A stretch of 64,000 nucleotides of DNA from Gonatopus flavifemur (GCA_018340375.1 JAFFJZ010000052.1:62001-126000), one strand, 5' to 3'. Shown: positions 1 through 12,855, counted from the first letter of the stretch. Notes: generated by a model not told the origin, from the letters alone. Translations and numbers: made by a program.

Positions 1-1125
1 TTGTTCCTAGTATGTCAAATGGTTGAACCTAATTTTTGTTCCACTCCCTTATATATTCTCAATTCAATACTAACATGAATTGCTTTGAATACAATATAAA
101 CAAACTGAAGTTACAATATACAAGAAATCGCTCACATACTATTTGGATAACCGAGTTTACTTGGCAGCTCATATTGATTTCACATCTTTTTCTCTCGAAT
201 GGAGCAGATCCTGTTGTATCTTATCGAAATTCTTATTGTGGGAAAATTTTCGTTTGAATGTTTTTTTAGATTTTTTTCGAGGATTCACCACATTTCCATG
301 TACTTAGCGTTATTTCTCCACTTTTTTAAAGTTTTCTGTATTGGGATTTCGTTTTTTTCTCTGGATGTGTCCTTAACTCAACATTAATAAAATTCGAATA
401 CTCATGTCTGATTCAATAGCGATCGTAACAATGAAGAAAATGTTCTCAGATCATTTGCGATATGAAAACCCATTTGGGTTTCCATCAGTCATCTCATCAT
501 TGGACAGCAATAGATTATCAACATGGAGAATGAAGAAAGACAAGTGAATTTCCTCAAATCAATACATGTGTGCAGAATCCTGGAAAGTGAATATTAGTTG
601 ACCGATAAGTTGGCGCTCGAGGCAACTCACAGCACTTTGAGCAGCCCACGATTTTGGTTTCGAAAATGTATTGTGCAAGGATTCCCATTGCTTCTGAAAT
701 ATCATTGTTAGGAAATCTAAACGAAAAAGATCTTACAGACAGGGAAAACTTGCACACAATATGTTTGAGGTACTACAGGTAGTATCTGACAGAAATTTTT
801 TTGATAAAACGAGAACTTGTAACATTTGGCATGAAGCTGAAGATAGTTTCCCAGCAAAAATGTTCAATTCACTCTTTAGGATTATCTCAGAGAGTATCTC
901 AGATAGATGTAAAATATTCATCCATCCTGCAACCAAAAGAGATATCTTCAAGATATCTGATTATGAGCATTTTTCAGTACTGTACAAGAGATTTTTAAGA
1001 TTTTGTGAAACCATCAGAATCATTTCGAAAAATTCTTCAAGAATATTTAGTCAGTTGTGGTATTATAAAGGTATACTATGTTTTCCAAAATCACCTATAG
1101 AAGATTATAGTAATTGAATTCTTAT
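1..1125 (+). repeat. Dispersed repeat family, copy A
   Basis: A degenerate non-coding copy of a repeat that recurs at 18998-23884 (minus), 24003-24560 (plus) and 50690-51690 (plus). Shared landmarks are a run ending in 'ggataacc' followed by 'acttgg' near 145-165, a 'catcagtcatctcatcattg' block near 484-504, a 'gttgaccgataagttg' block near 597, and the 'gcatgaagctgaa' to 'ggtattata' segment at 828-1065. Short open frames here are not conserved between copies, so I read it as an old non-autonomous or truncated element. Outer boundaries are not defined. Confidence 0.7.
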
Positions 1126-2815
1126 TTGATGAGCAAGTGAAATTATTGCTTTTTGAAAAAATATATGTATGAGTCTTCAGCATTACGTGGCCAATTGTAT
1201 TTCTGAGGTTGGCACTGCGTTGATGTTTACACGGAGGAAAATTATAATGTCAATTGAACATCAGTGCATAGATAAAATTTTCAATGTAATTTCTACATTA
1301 ATTTTGATGAAACTCACATGATACATATATGATCATTGCTTTTGAAGATTGTAAAAATTACGCCAATCCAAAAATATATTTATTATGATATTATTGACCA
1401 CGAACAATGTAAACTTTCCATTACACTCGACTGAATCTACTTTTCATGAACGTGATGCCATAAGGCGTGCTCAACCACATTTCCACTTATTCAATTCTAC
1501 AGCAATCTGATGTACATTCAACAAGTACAATTGCTAATGTTACCTATGCTTTTTTGAATGGTAATATGATTTATTTCCCAGGAATTTTATTCTCGTTCTC
1601 AAATATACAGTTACCGCAATCTGATGTGTATTCAACAATTGCTTCTGCGAAAACTACTCGCCCGTGTTGGTAATACTACTGAGAAGCGTTGTAGCACTCC
1701 TTTCAGTTCAAAATGATTAAAATCGCGTCACAAAGATGGTGCAAACAGTTTCAACAATTTTCCGCGAGTACCAGTTTGTTTCTACATTTGATATATATCA
1801 AAAACTTGAATCTCCACTCATAGCGTACGGTTAGTGGTAATAATAGAATAAAGCGACATAACATTGTATTGTGTCTTATTGCAATATGTAATATGTAATA
1901 TGTAGGATGTGAGATGTATGTTAAGGTAATAGATTCAAGCTGAGTGATTCAAGTTCATTTCACTGCTCAAAAATGCATTTGTATATATTGTCTCATTGCA
2001 AATTCAACAAAAAACACAACAGCAGGAATTAATTGGGAAGATACCATTTTTTTTATTTCAACTGTCAGTGGAAATTCATAGAAATGCGGTGCAAATGATG
2101 TAAAATTTGAATCACTCAATTTTTATCCCCATCTTCGTGGCTTTTGGAAAATTATCAAAAATTGTTGTAGTTATTATCGTAGTTCTCGCGTATGCATAAA
2201 ATATATAAATGAGCGATTGAAATTTAATTCAAAAATCCTGACACGTATTTTACATCAGATTGATTCACAAATTTCATAAGTTTGAAGTGAATATCGCTTG
2301 TCATACTGTTTATATTTCATTCATTACGACAATAGAATTTACATTTGATATATGTAATAGTTATGAAGTGCGTGTGTTGAAATTACATCAGATTGCAGTC
2401 GAATTGCGACGTTTTCAATTTACAGCAAAAATCATGTAGAATTTCTACCGCATAGATGTTATCCCTATATTGACATGTGTATTTTGTCAAATTTATCGCA
2501 GTTGCTGTATCTGCTACCCCAAATTTTCTCCGTGTATATTTTCTACCTTTGTTGCTTCAAAATTATTGTGATTGAATATCATCACATCACATATGAAATA
2601 ACATATTGTTCTTATGCTGAGACAACTGATTTTCCAGTTTTATGCAGGTTATTGAAATTGCCACAAGAATTTCCAAAGATTTTCTTTGTTGCAGAATTGA
2701 ACTTGAGTACTTCTTGAAACTCAACTGTTTTTCTCAAAATTTTACCTTAGACTGGAGTTATTCCCTCCATCCTTTGGAATGACTTCGTCTCATCCCTGAA
2801 TATCGAATGAGTATA
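1126..2815. other. AT-rich stretch, no gene seen
   Basis: No supported gene. It contains a short microsatellite of 'aatatgt' units near 1880-1905 and scattered AT-rich sequence. The short frames at 1467-1673 and 2475-2717 have no recognisable domain and look like chance frames. Confidence 0.5.
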
Positions 2816-4610
2816 GATCATCATGGAGTGATTAGTCTTATGACTGGTTTGATGTAATACTCCAACCCTGTCTATTATCCGTTCAACACTTACTTTCTAC
2901 ATATATATTATACGACAACCCTTCTCTTGTATAGTTTGCTTCATTCAACTTAATCCAGGTCTACCCTTGCGCGTTTTTATATTTATATTTCCTTCCAATA
3001 TTGTTATCAATTAGTTGTTGTTGTTGTTGTTGTTATTGAAAACAATATTGGAAGGAAGTGTGAATCGTAAATTCGCAAAAGTAGACCTAGATTGAGTTAT
3101 ATGAAGCAAATCATACAAGATAAGGGTTGTCGTAGATATGTAAGAAATAACCGTTTAGCGGGTGATAGACAGGGTTGGAGGATTTCATCGAACCAGTCAG
3201 AAGGCTGATGACTTCATGATGATGATGATTGTTTTCAATAAACTATGATATCATCCCTTAATGTGTGCCCTATCAGATTACTTCTTCTTTTCATAACATG
3301 TTCCAAAAGACCTCTCTTCTCATTCACCTTCCCAAGTACTTCTTCATTTTCTACTTCCTCTATCCACTTTATTCTAAGCATCCATCTATACCACCACATT
3401 TCAGAAGCTTCAAGTCTTCATTGGGCCGTTTTTCTAATTGTCCAAGTTTCGCAACCATATAATGTTGTACTCCAAACGCAACTCTTGAAGAATCTCTTCC
3501 TCACTGCGGAGTTAATATCCTTTGAGCATAGTAACTGTTCTTTTCAGTGATAAGTCTGTTTTCCTTGTGCTATTCTTGCCCTTATATCTTTCCCGGTTCC
3601 ACCGTTTTCTGTAATTATGCTTCCTAGATATTTCAATTCTTTCACTTGCTAAATTGCCTCCGCATCTATTTTGATTTCCGTTCTTCTTGATGTTTTCGCT
3701 GTTGTACAGATCATGAATTTTGTTGTGTCCTTATTTATATTCATACAATACTTTTCTAGTAATATTGTTTTTATAGTGTTGAGGACATTTTCTAACTCAG
3801 CACCACTCATCGCCAATATAGCTTTGTTATCCGCAATTCTTAACATGCTCACATTTCCCCCCTGAATCTGTGATCTCAGTTGCACTTTTTCCTTCACTTC
3901 GTTCATCGCTTCTTCTGTATACTAATTGAAGATCAATGGTGATAGTGAACATCCTTGTCTCACCCCTCTTTTAATTTGTGCTTCTCCATTTCGACTGTCC
4001 GTCTCTATTATTATTATTATTAATTTAATTCATTTATTATTCTCCTATCCTCAAAAATAATTCCTGTCTTTTTCAAACCGCCAACATTTTCTCCCAATCA
4101 ACATTATCGAATGTTTTGTGTATATCTACAAAACCTATATACACAGAGGTTTATAACTCTAGTCTTTTCTCTACTACTGTTCCGAGTGCCAATATGGCTC
4201 CCCGCGTTCCCCTATTTTTCCTAAAACCGAACTGATCTTCTGCTAATCTACTCTCTATTTCATTCTCTATTCTCCTATATATCATTCTTGTCAGTATTTT
4301 CGAGGCATGTGAAGTTCAACTACTCGTTCTGTAGTTCTCGTATTTGCCTGCTCCTTGTTTTTTTGGAATGGCGACAATTTTATCCTTCTGGAAATCTTCC
4401 GGTAATTCTCCTCTCCCGTACATATCTCTGACCAATTCAAAAAGTCCGTCACGAGTTTTCTGACTAGAGACTTTGATAAGGTCCGCACTTATTCCATCTA
4501 TTCCTGGCGCTTTTCTATTTTTCAATTCTTTTGAAGCCCTGTCGAATTCTAATTTCAAAATTGAATCTCCCAATTCTTCTTCATCGACATCTTCCTCCCT
4601 CTCTACTATA
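2816..4610 (-). mobile_element. RTE-type LINE remnant, 5'-truncated, antisense
   Basis: Read on the minus strand this matches the RTE-type LINE at 33184-36533. The reverse-transcriptase part carries the APGIDGISADLIK-like segment (about 4480-4540), an EDQFGFRKNRG-like segment (about 4200-4250) and the later ADNKAILA region (about 3800-3840), followed by the C-terminal part down to about 3229. Many stops and frameshifts show it is dead. The 3' end is rearranged: one 3'-terminal copy lies in the expected orientation at 2816-3005, and a second, in the opposite orientation, lies at 3032-3226 with a (ttg)n run beside it. The 5' end is missing beyond about 4610. Confidence 0.85.
3032..3226 (+). mobile_element. 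Inverted RTE 3'-end copy nested in RTE remnant
   Basis: This plus-strand segment matches the last 195 bases of the RTE at 36333-36533, including the 'gacctagattgagttatatg' block and the terminal ATGATGATG repeat. It is flanked by inverted copies of 'ttattgaaaacaat' (3032-3045) and 'attgttttcaataa' (3227-3240), and by a CAA/TTG microsatellite at 3013-3033. Confidence 0.75.
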
Positions 4611-5406
4611 TTCAGTATTATCCATTGATACATGGTATCAATCAACTATATCCAGTACTTTTTATCGATACATGGGATCAGAGAATAGTTCTAGTGCACA
4701 CGGATATGAGGTATCGACTAATTACACTTAGCATTACTGGCATCGTAGTATCAAAGGTATTTCAGATCTATACCATCACTTTTAATATGAAAATTCTATA
4801 CATTCTCAAGAAGATAAAATAACTATCTCAAAAGTAAACAAAGTCCTTGATAAAAATTCAAATCCAAGCATTGAAATCTTCGTGATTGTATGAAACATTG
4901 GAATATTCTTTATTGGAAAACGTTTTCTGACTTCTTAGACTATTGATGGCTGCTCTATTGATTCCTAGGAGAGTGAAAAATTTCATCAACGCATCTGAGT
5001 CATGAAGTGTTTCCTATAGAATACCAATAGAATAATACATACATGTGGAATATTGGAATATATTGAAAGATATAAATTATTGAATCTTATTCAATAAATG
5101 AATATGATTATTAGTTTGAAATTTTTCATGATTGAATAAATTATCTGAAATTGTTGTATCTAGGTGCATAGGATCTGAGTACCGAATTTTTTTTTCTAAA
5201 AACGGGCTACCCTGGTGAAGCGAAACGATATAAACCGACTGAACTTCAATCTTTTTCCATCATTGTTTCTCAGGGTTATTTGATAATTATAATTGCATCT
5301 AAAAATTGAGGTTATGTTATCAATATATACGTATCTACATCAGAATAAAAAAACGTGAACTCAATCATTAATCACGTCTTGAATAAATTTTTTCATTTGA
5401 ATTATA
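4611..5406. other. Unexplained AT-rich stretch
   Basis: No gene, RNA or element boundary was recognised between the truncated RTE and the orphan terminal repeat. Short frames here lack any domain. Confidence 0.5.
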
Positions 5407-5690
5407 CAGGGTGTCCCATTTCAAATAGCCAGGGCTCATATCTTCCAAAGTAATGGGGCTGGAAGAGAAAGTCTCGGGAGGAAGTTGCTGAGTTCTGAGG
5501 GGGACATTTGATGGTAACCTTTACTTCGACCTCAGACTCCATCTTCGAGGTCATTCTGAGGTCAACTTGTGTTTTTCAAATGAGACCTCCTATTTTTGAC
5601 TACATCCTCAAAATGTGCGTTGAAAACTGTGATGTAACAAATTATCACCAAAAGAGTCGCGACTCCCTCGCTATTCCTGTCCTCCTCTAA
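5407..5690. repeat. Orphan terminal repeat related to DD41D elements
   Basis: It starts TA-CAGGGTGTCCCATTTC and continues with blocks found in the terminal repeats at 7968-8400 and 20830-21208: a 'gggggacat..gatggt' block, a 'gacctcagactccatcttc' block and 'gaggtca' motifs. No transposase or partner repeat is present nearby, so it is a solo or truncated terminus of a related element. Confidence 0.65.
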
Positions 5691-7960
5691 TCCCTGCCCT
5701 TCTTCTATTTGTTGAGGTTTCCCGTCCCCAAGGAGGCAGCGCCACCTGTACCACGGATCCCGGGAAGGATTGGTTCAACGCCAGGAAGCGATACCAACGC
5801 TGTTTCGGCCGTTCCTAGATCGACAACCTGCCAAGAGGCTGGAAACCACTCGTGGGTAACACCATCTCTCTCCAACCCCGGACCAAAAGGAAAGAGAGAG
5901 AGAGAGCTGGTATGAGTCGTCTCCGAGGATGCCACCCCGTCCCTGGACCGGCGGAACAACGGCAGAGACCAATCTGACCACGCTGTACCCCTTCTTCCGG
6001 CCCCACCAAAAGATGGAAAAGGACATAAACACCCGCACCCAGGAAACCTTCACAACGCGCATGCGCACACTCACCTAACGAGTAGCTAGAGGCAACCACC
6101 GCCCGAACCCGTGAAACGAGCTCCAGAAGTAAGCTCCAACGGAAAGTCACCGACGGGGTCTGTATATGATTTTGTGAACTCACCCGTCGGGCAAGAAGAA
6201 GGAAGTGACCATCTTACATCACACTTCTTGTGTAACCGAGCGATCGGCGAGTTCGCGGAAAGCTTGTTGCGAAGAAAAATCGAGAGAATTTACGAGACGG
6301 TGAGTGCCCGATGCCATCGGAGTTCGACACTTATTAGAGGATTATTCGAGCCTCAAGGATTGTGACGGTGTGGAGTGCCTGTGCGGTGTTTTGGTGAAAA
6401 GTAAAAGTGGTAAAACGGTGTCGCTCACGTGGCCTCCTCCACGTGCCCTTTCCTTTGATTTCTCTTTTACCTCTTTGTTCTTGTACAGAATCACCCCGTT
6501 CGTTCGTATTCGCCCTCCCCCGGTTACATTTTATGGGCGCGGTTTCCCTATATTCCCCTTTTCCTTGGTTAATGTAAACGGCTTTATCCGTGTGGAGCTT
6601 TCCCTTGCGATCGTGTCTTTCGTCTTTTCTCTCATTTCTTTGCGTTCCCCTGGTCAATTTTATGAACTTGGATGGTATTTATATATATATATTTTCTCAC
6701 CACGACTTGGTCGTGTCCATTGTAAAGTTATTGAATTCAAAATACATATGCACTTGACAACACGTGTTTAACTGTATCTTCATATTCCAGTATTTGGTTG
6801 ATTAAAAGCAACCCACCCCCTCTCCCTTTGACTCCTCAGAACTGTCGTGAACACGTTACTTGTTTTTGTTCAATATATTACAGGTCCCGCTGTGGTGAAT
6901 GAATATCCACGACAGGAGTCGTGGAGGCGTTCAACAACTTATGCGCCTTTGTGCATGGGTCCAGGTTATACCCATCACAAATTGGCGCCCAACGTGGGGC
7001 CCTATGTGTAAATTCGAGGATCGGGAGCATCTGCCAAACCCCAGGAAGTAGTATCAGTGATCAGTGAGAAAGAGTGCTCCGACGTAGCCGCTACCACTTG
7101 GTTGCGTCGACCCAAGTGAGACGAGCTCAGTCGGGGAAGTGAGAGTGGAGTTGAGAATCCGGTTGGTGACTTCACGAGTTACTCCTACGTATAGGATGGT
7201 CTAATACTTCCTCCGTCTATCCTGGTGAGGTTTTTATTTTCCATTCACGACGCAAAGAGTCACAGTTCCAGAAGGCAGGAGTAATCGTTCGTCTCGTGGT
7301 GCGTTTGCATAGAGTATCTGAACTCTCTGGTTACCCCTATATCACAACAAGTGATGAAGATGGTAGTGCTGTGAGTACGTTCAAAACTATTCTCAATTTC
7401 ATTCACGTACCAAGTCGATTTTGATTGAAAATTGATTTTTTTTCCCAACGTGAAGACGTGTCGGTGATTTGAATCACAAGTGACCTTCAATTCTCACGTT
7501 GTGACATTTCATGAATTGCCATTGGAATCACGGCAGGAGTTTTCTGTCTAGAAAGCGTCAATCATTTTTTATCGGAGATCGACAGGGTCAAGTGACAGCT
7601 GAGGTTAGGTTCCCCTTCGTCATAGCCTATTTTCATGCTTGACTTCTGCGAAGTCCTCATTTGGGTGCTATATTCGTTGAGATTCGGGAAACACGATATA
7701 GGTTCGTCCTTTCAAAATTATATGGATGATGTTATAGTTTTTGCAGAGATATCGTTATATTACTCATCGATCATGATTGTCAAGATGGTACATTGAGAGT
7801 ACATTTTAATGCTCATGTCAATTCACGTCAGATTTTGGGTCCGTTTGTAACGATATTGTACATGTGTATAAAAACAAGGGAAAATAACAAGATCAGAGAA
7901 TTATGAATGATGAATGAAATTCAGTCAATAAATTTTGCGCGCTCCGTGTGGACTATCGCA
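5691..7960 (+). mobile_element. 5' end of an LTR retrotransposon (LTR plus leader), body missing
   Basis: A GC-rich block (about 5700-6560) that contrasts with the AT-rich surroundings leads into a stretch ending in a good primer-binding site at 6983. The candidate LTR ends in CA a few bases upstream (about 6977). Its left edge cannot be set because no second LTR is in the window. The leader after the primer site (7000 to about 7900) shows no gag-like frame before the DD41D element. Read as a truncated or solo 5' end. I cannot say whether the 5691-6200 part belongs to the same element. Confidence 0.5.
6983..7000 (+). promoter_or_regulatory. Primer-binding site, tRNA-Lys type
   Basis: TGGCGCCCAACGTGGGGC is complementary to the 3' end of tRNA-Lys (CUU type, ending GGGCG plus CCA). 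It sits just after a CA dinucleotide, as expected at the end of a 5' LTR. Confidence 0.65.
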
Positions 7961-7967
7961 ATATATA

Positions 7968-9999
7968 CAGGGTGGGGCATTTGAAGTGTCGCGGGCGTTT
8001 TTTCCAAAAATAAAATGAGATACGAGAAAATTTTTCGGACAAAAATTGTAGGGTATCGAGGGGGACATCCGATGGTGGCCTTGGCTTTGACCTCAAATCT
8101 CATCTTCAAGGGCATTCTGAGGTCAACTCTTGTTTTTTAAATAGCATCTCATATTTTTTACTGCAGATTTGGATTCTAGGTCAAAAACCAAGATACTTTT
8201 GTCTGAACCATTTTCCTGAAATCCGCAAAGATGGCGCTCTAATCGATATTGTTCCATACTGAATCTGACATTAGAATAACTCGAAAACGAAGGGTCTTGG
8301 AGGAGAATGTTTCGGACAAAAGTTGTCTGATTCCAAGGGGGACCCCTTGAACTGAAACGGAGGTGATGGGGTATAACAGACAAAACACAACACATTTCAA
8401 TCGTCTACATCACTTGGATAATTTTAATGCAGTAGATGCTCAAAATGATGGCCTTAGATTTCAATACACATTTCAAAACGTTTTACAAAAGATTGCTGAA
8501 CTCGTGCTAAAATATCTTCATCGATGCTCGCGCATGCATTGATGATTCGTTGACGCATATTCTCAGGTGTAGTCGGTGCTTGTTGATAAACTGTATCTTT
8601 TATGTATCCCCATAAAAAAAAATCTGGAGAAGTAAGATCCGGAGAACGGGCAGGCCAATGAACTGGTCCACGACGTCCTATCCATCGTCCAGGATAATCT
8701 CTGTTCAATATTTCTCGAGCTGTGACTGCATAATGGGATGGACAACCATCGTGTTGATATCACATATTCAATCGTTCTTGAATAGGTATGTCTTCAAGTA
8801 ATTTTGGAAGTACTTGATCTAAGAAATGTCTGTACTTCTCTCCATTCAGCGTATCTGCAATGAAGTACGGTCCAATTACTCGAGATCGAAAAATACCACA
8901 CCAAACATCCACAGCCCATTTTCTTTGATGCTCTACTTGACGTAACCATCTTGGATTTTCTGTCGCCCAGTAATGCATATTATGTCGATTTACTTCACCA
9001 TGATTGGTGAACGTCGACTCATCAGAAAATAATCTGTTGATGAAGTTGTTATTGTGCATTTGCGCTAGACCCCATCGACAAAACTGTACACGATTTTCGA
9101 AATCATCACCGTGAAGGTCTTGATGCAAACAAATGTGATACGGATGGAATTTGTGACGTTTCAGTATTCGAAGGACACTTCTTCGAGAAATTCCCGAATG
9201 GAGTTCAATTTCACGAGAGCTCACGTGTGGATTATTGGCTACTGCAGCTAGTACATCAACTTCCGCATTTTCTCCGCTAACAGTTCTCATTCGATGTCGT
9301 TTTTCCCTTGTAACACTTCCCGTTCCTGAGAATAATTTTGTAATGCGTTGAAAATACCTAATGGATGGCGTTGTTCTTTCAGGAAATCGTTCTGCATACA
9401 AGTCATATGTTTGTCTGGGGTTCTTATGCACTTCACCGTAAATGTAGATCATATCGATCTTCCCAGAAACCGTGTATCGGATATCCATGATTTTCAATTT
9501 GTCATAAACCAAGTAATAACCGAATATAACTGACAAACTGACTTTCAAAATCGTGAATTTTCACTGAACCCCGTCGTTTGTTTACATCGCGTGAGCTCTG
9601 AATGGTGGTAATCTAGACGATTGAAATGTGTTGTGTATTGACAACTTTTGTACGAAACATTCTTTTGCAAGACCCTTCGTTTTCGAGTTATTCGGATGTC
9701 AGATTCAAAATGGAACAATATCGATTAGAGCGCCATTTTTGCGGATTTCAGGAAAATGGTTCGGACAAAAGTTTCTTGGTTTTTGACCTAGAATCCAAAT
9801 CTGCAGTAAAAAATATGAGATGCTATTCAAAAAACCAGAGTTGATCTCAGAATTCCCTTGAAGATGAGATTTGAGGTCAAAGCCAAGGCCACCATCGGAT
9901 GTCCCCCTCGATACCCTACAATTTTTGTCCGAAAAATTTTCTCGTATCTCATTTTATTTTTGGAAAAAACGCCCGCGACACTTCAAATGCCCCACCCTG
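7968..9999 (-). mobile_element. DD41D Tc1/mariner-superfamily element, 2.03 kb
   Basis: Flanked by TA duplications at 7966-7967 and 10000-10001. Termini are CAGGGTGGGGCATTTG and its reverse complement. The terminal inverted repeats are long, about 380-440 bases (7968 to about 8410 and about 9605-9999), with a small indel between the arms. Between them lies one minus-strand transposase gene with a single stop. Size and organisation match the element at 20830-22863, but the terminal sequences differ, so these are two related families. Confidence 0.9.
8454..9488 (-). pseudogene. DD41D transposase, one nonsense codon
   Basis: Cut-and-paste transposase of the IS630-Tc1-mariner superfamily. The likely ATG is at 9488. 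Upstream sequence in the same frame lacks an ATG. An N-terminal helix-turn-helix region (NPHVSSREIELHSGISRRSV) is followed by the catalytic domain: FSDEST, then YQHDGCPSH, then WPARSPDLTSPDFFLWG. The spacing between the second and third Asp is 41 residues. The frame is broken once, by TGA at 8760-8762, where the related transposase at 21256-22386 has Trp (WYQQDG). The rest of the frame is open, so inactivation is recent or partial. The spacing recalls rosa/Visitor-type elements, but family naming is inference. Confidence 0.85.
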
Positions 10000-10089
10000 T
10001 ATGTATCTACGAGACGTTGATACAGTATCGAACCTTCGCGAACACTTGCTCTTTAAACGCTCAAGTTCGATATTTTGTTTGCATCTTGT

Positions 10090-10126
10090 GTATGTATACA
10101 TAATTTCATATATATATAAATATATA

Positions 10127-10158
<32 letters not shown>
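10090..10158. repeat. TA-rich microsatellite
   Basis: A long (TA)n tract interrupted by a few ATTTATA units. It ends in the TA target of the following foldback element. Confidence 0.85.
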
Positions 10159-10161
<3 letters not shown>

Positions 10162-12032
10162 GGTGATTCAAAAATCCCGCACTCTTTTTTGGGAGTAGAT
10201 TCCTGATGAAATTCTAAAACGATTCGTCCTTTTGCACAATGCTCTGCGGCGCATAATTTCCGAGATTTAATTATTTAAAGTTGACTAATTATGAGGTGGA
10301 TTCATCGGTCATTCAGGAGCGTCATAACAGAACAAGAGAGGAAGGTGCTTGCAGAGGGCGCTCATACGATCAGCTGATCGGTATAATCGATACGATTTAC
10401 CAACATACAAATTGGTAAATTTTCTATGTAGAACGATTGAATTCGTCGACACTGTGGAAAAATTGATTATTGTCATGAATTCTTATCACGATATGCTGTA
10501 GGTGAAAGTTGTAATTTCAGTAATGATTTTTATTACGCAGACAAATGTAAAATAGTGTTATTTCGTAGGGATAGGGATTCAAGTGGGAGAAAAAAGTATA
10601 ACTACTCGTTTTCAATCAGAATTTTCATGTAAAAGAGAAAACATGAGAATTTTCATTCATCCGATACCCAATTTGAACGGTTTGATTAGTAAGTTTAACA
10701 CAAGAGATTGGATTCCGAATCCTGTATTCTGATTGGTCGAGAATCAATGTATGTTAGATCAATCCTCGGCCGTTTCAAATGATTCTTCTGAAGAATGTGT
10801 TTTCGACTTATCCCAACCACAACATTGAACAATGATGAATTTATTCGAATTCACCCTTTTTACATCATTCGATGATTATAAAAGGTTTATCGAACGTTAA
10901 TAACTTACTTGAGATCACTCAAGATCATTCATGTTTAAATCAAAAGTCTAATTCAAACGTGTGCAAGTTCGAGCGCGTTTCTACGTTCAGAAAATGTATT
11001 CGTCCTAAAAAGGACGGATTTGGTTAATCTTCAAAGACAATTCTTTTTCCATTTGAAATAACAATATGCCCTTTGAAGTCATATGTGCTTTAAATGAAAC
11101 TGTTTCGAGCTGTCACCTGATTGGTTGATTCGTATCACGATTGGTTGATTCGTATCACGAATGGTTGATTTAAGCTGAACAAACCATATGTGATTACAAT
11201 GTCAATCAAGTGTAATGATTGGGTCGTATACGATGTCACACCTTGTATTTTCGTCAAAATTGATGGATTCTGCAAGTTGAAGTGAGTTATTAACGTTCGA
11301 TAAACCCTTCATAATCATCGAATGATGTAAAAAGGGTGAATTCGAATAAATTCATCATTGTTCAATGTTGTGGTTGGGATAAGTCGAAAACACATTCTTC
11401 AGAAGAATCATTTGAAACGGCCGAGGATTGATCTAACATACATTGATTCTCGACCAATCAGAATACAGGATTCGGAATCCAATCTCTTGTGTTAAACTTA
11501 CTAATCAAACCGTTCAAATTGGGTATCGGATGAATGAAAATTCTCATGTTTTCTTTTTTACATGAGAATTCTGATTGAAAACGAGTAGTTATACTTTTTT
11601 CTCCCACTTGAACCCCTATCCCTACGGAATAACACTATTTTACATTTGTCTGCGTAATAAAAATCATTACTGAAATTACAACTTTCACCTACAGCATATC
11701 GTGATAAGAATTCATGACAATAATCAATTTTTCCACAGTGTCGACGAATTCAATCGTTCTACATAGAAAATTTACCAATTTGTATGTTGGTAAATCGTAT
11801 CGATTATACCGATCAGCTGATCGTATGAGCGCCCTCTGCAAGCACCTTCCTCTCTTGTTCTGTTATGACGCTCCTGAATGACCGATGAATCCACCTCATA
11901 ATTAGTCAACTTTAAATAATTATATCTCGGAAATTATGCGTCGGAAAGCATTGTGCGAAAGGACAAATCGTTTCAGAATTTCATCAGGAATCTACTCTCA
12001 AAAAAGAGTGCGGGAATTTTGAATCACCCTGT
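10159..12032. mobile_element. Non-coding foldback (palindromic) TA element, 1.87 kb
   Basis: TA duplications at 10157-10158 and 12033-12034 flank termini CAGGGTGATTCAAAAAT and its near-complement. The arms are about 750 bases each (10159 to about 10910, and about 11284-12032) and very similar. A centre of about 370 bases holds a short tandem repeat of 'attggttgattcgtatcacg' near 11115-11165. No transposase-like frame is present, so it must be moved in trans if it moves at all. Confidence 0.9.
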
Positions 12033-12034
12033 AT

Positions 12035-12640
12035 ATAAATCTACATATATGTTCATTTAAAGACTTCGCTCCTACGCGCATGGATTGTTTTTTAGAGTAT
12101 ATTCACAATATATGCCAATACTCGAAATACTGTCACACATGGGTGACGGACTTGGAGAAAACTTTTTCATACGATGGAAAGCCATGTATAAAAAATTTCA
12201 GACCTGAACAATGCCTGTGTTGTTCGACTACCGAGTTACGCGACGCAGCCTGCGCGTTTGCAACTCCATATATGAAAAAAATCATAATCTATGTGCAATT
12301 TTCAGGAACAATCATGGCTACAACAATATTAAACATTCTCCTCTCATCTAAAGTTTAGAATGAACCGTGCTTAAGCATGATTCTCAAGATAAAATTGAAT
12401 ATTCTCATAAATTGAGACCCTATGAATTTGAGTCGGTTATTAATAGTTGAAAATCATGTTAGTAGTATGCAACTCCAGAAATTTAACATGAGAAAACCCA
12501 TTATTTTATAAACCTCAAGTTCTTACAATGATTATATCAGAAATCATAATCTAAAACCATTGGTACCCAAGCCTATGGTAGTATATATGAAAATGCATGC
12601 AGAAAAACTCTCAAGACATAGCAAGAGAGAATAGTATATT
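12035..12640. other. Unexplained stretch
   Basis: No supported gene. A 92-codon plus-strand frame at 12080-12358 starts with ATG and has several Cys residues, but no family was recognised and no neighbouring exon signals were convincing. Confidence 0.35.
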
Positions 12641-12757
12641 GTTCATCAAGGGGGAAAAGTGGGAAATTTCCGACGTGTGTGAAGTTTGTCTTCTCGAGCC
12701 GAAGGCGAGGGAGACGATCACACGAGTGGGAACTTCCCACTTCTCCCCGAGGTGAAC
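12641..12757. repeat. Short imperfect palindrome
   Basis: The ends 'gttcatcaagggggaaaag' and 'cttctccccgaggtgaac' pair, with further complementarity inward (GTGGGAAATT against AACTTCCCAC). It resembles a small foldback element or the boundary of one. No target duplication was identified. Confidence 0.55.
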
Positions 12758-12855
12758 ATACTATTTTTTCGCACAACTGCAAGGAAAGTGAAAATCATCT
12801 GTTCAACTGCATATAAAATATTCATATGCATATTTCAGAACGGAAAGATAGTCTG

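Noticed and set aside
761..1117. 118-codon frame in repeat copy A
   Set aside because: The frame is not kept in copies B or D, so no evidence of coding.
5705..6183. Overlapping 84-122 codon minus-strand frames
   Set aside because: Open because the block is GC-rich. They overlap in several frames and show no domain.
6304..6771. 155-codon frame near the tRNA-Lys-type primer site
   Set aside because: Lies within the candidate LTR, is hydrophobic and low in information, and no domain is seen.
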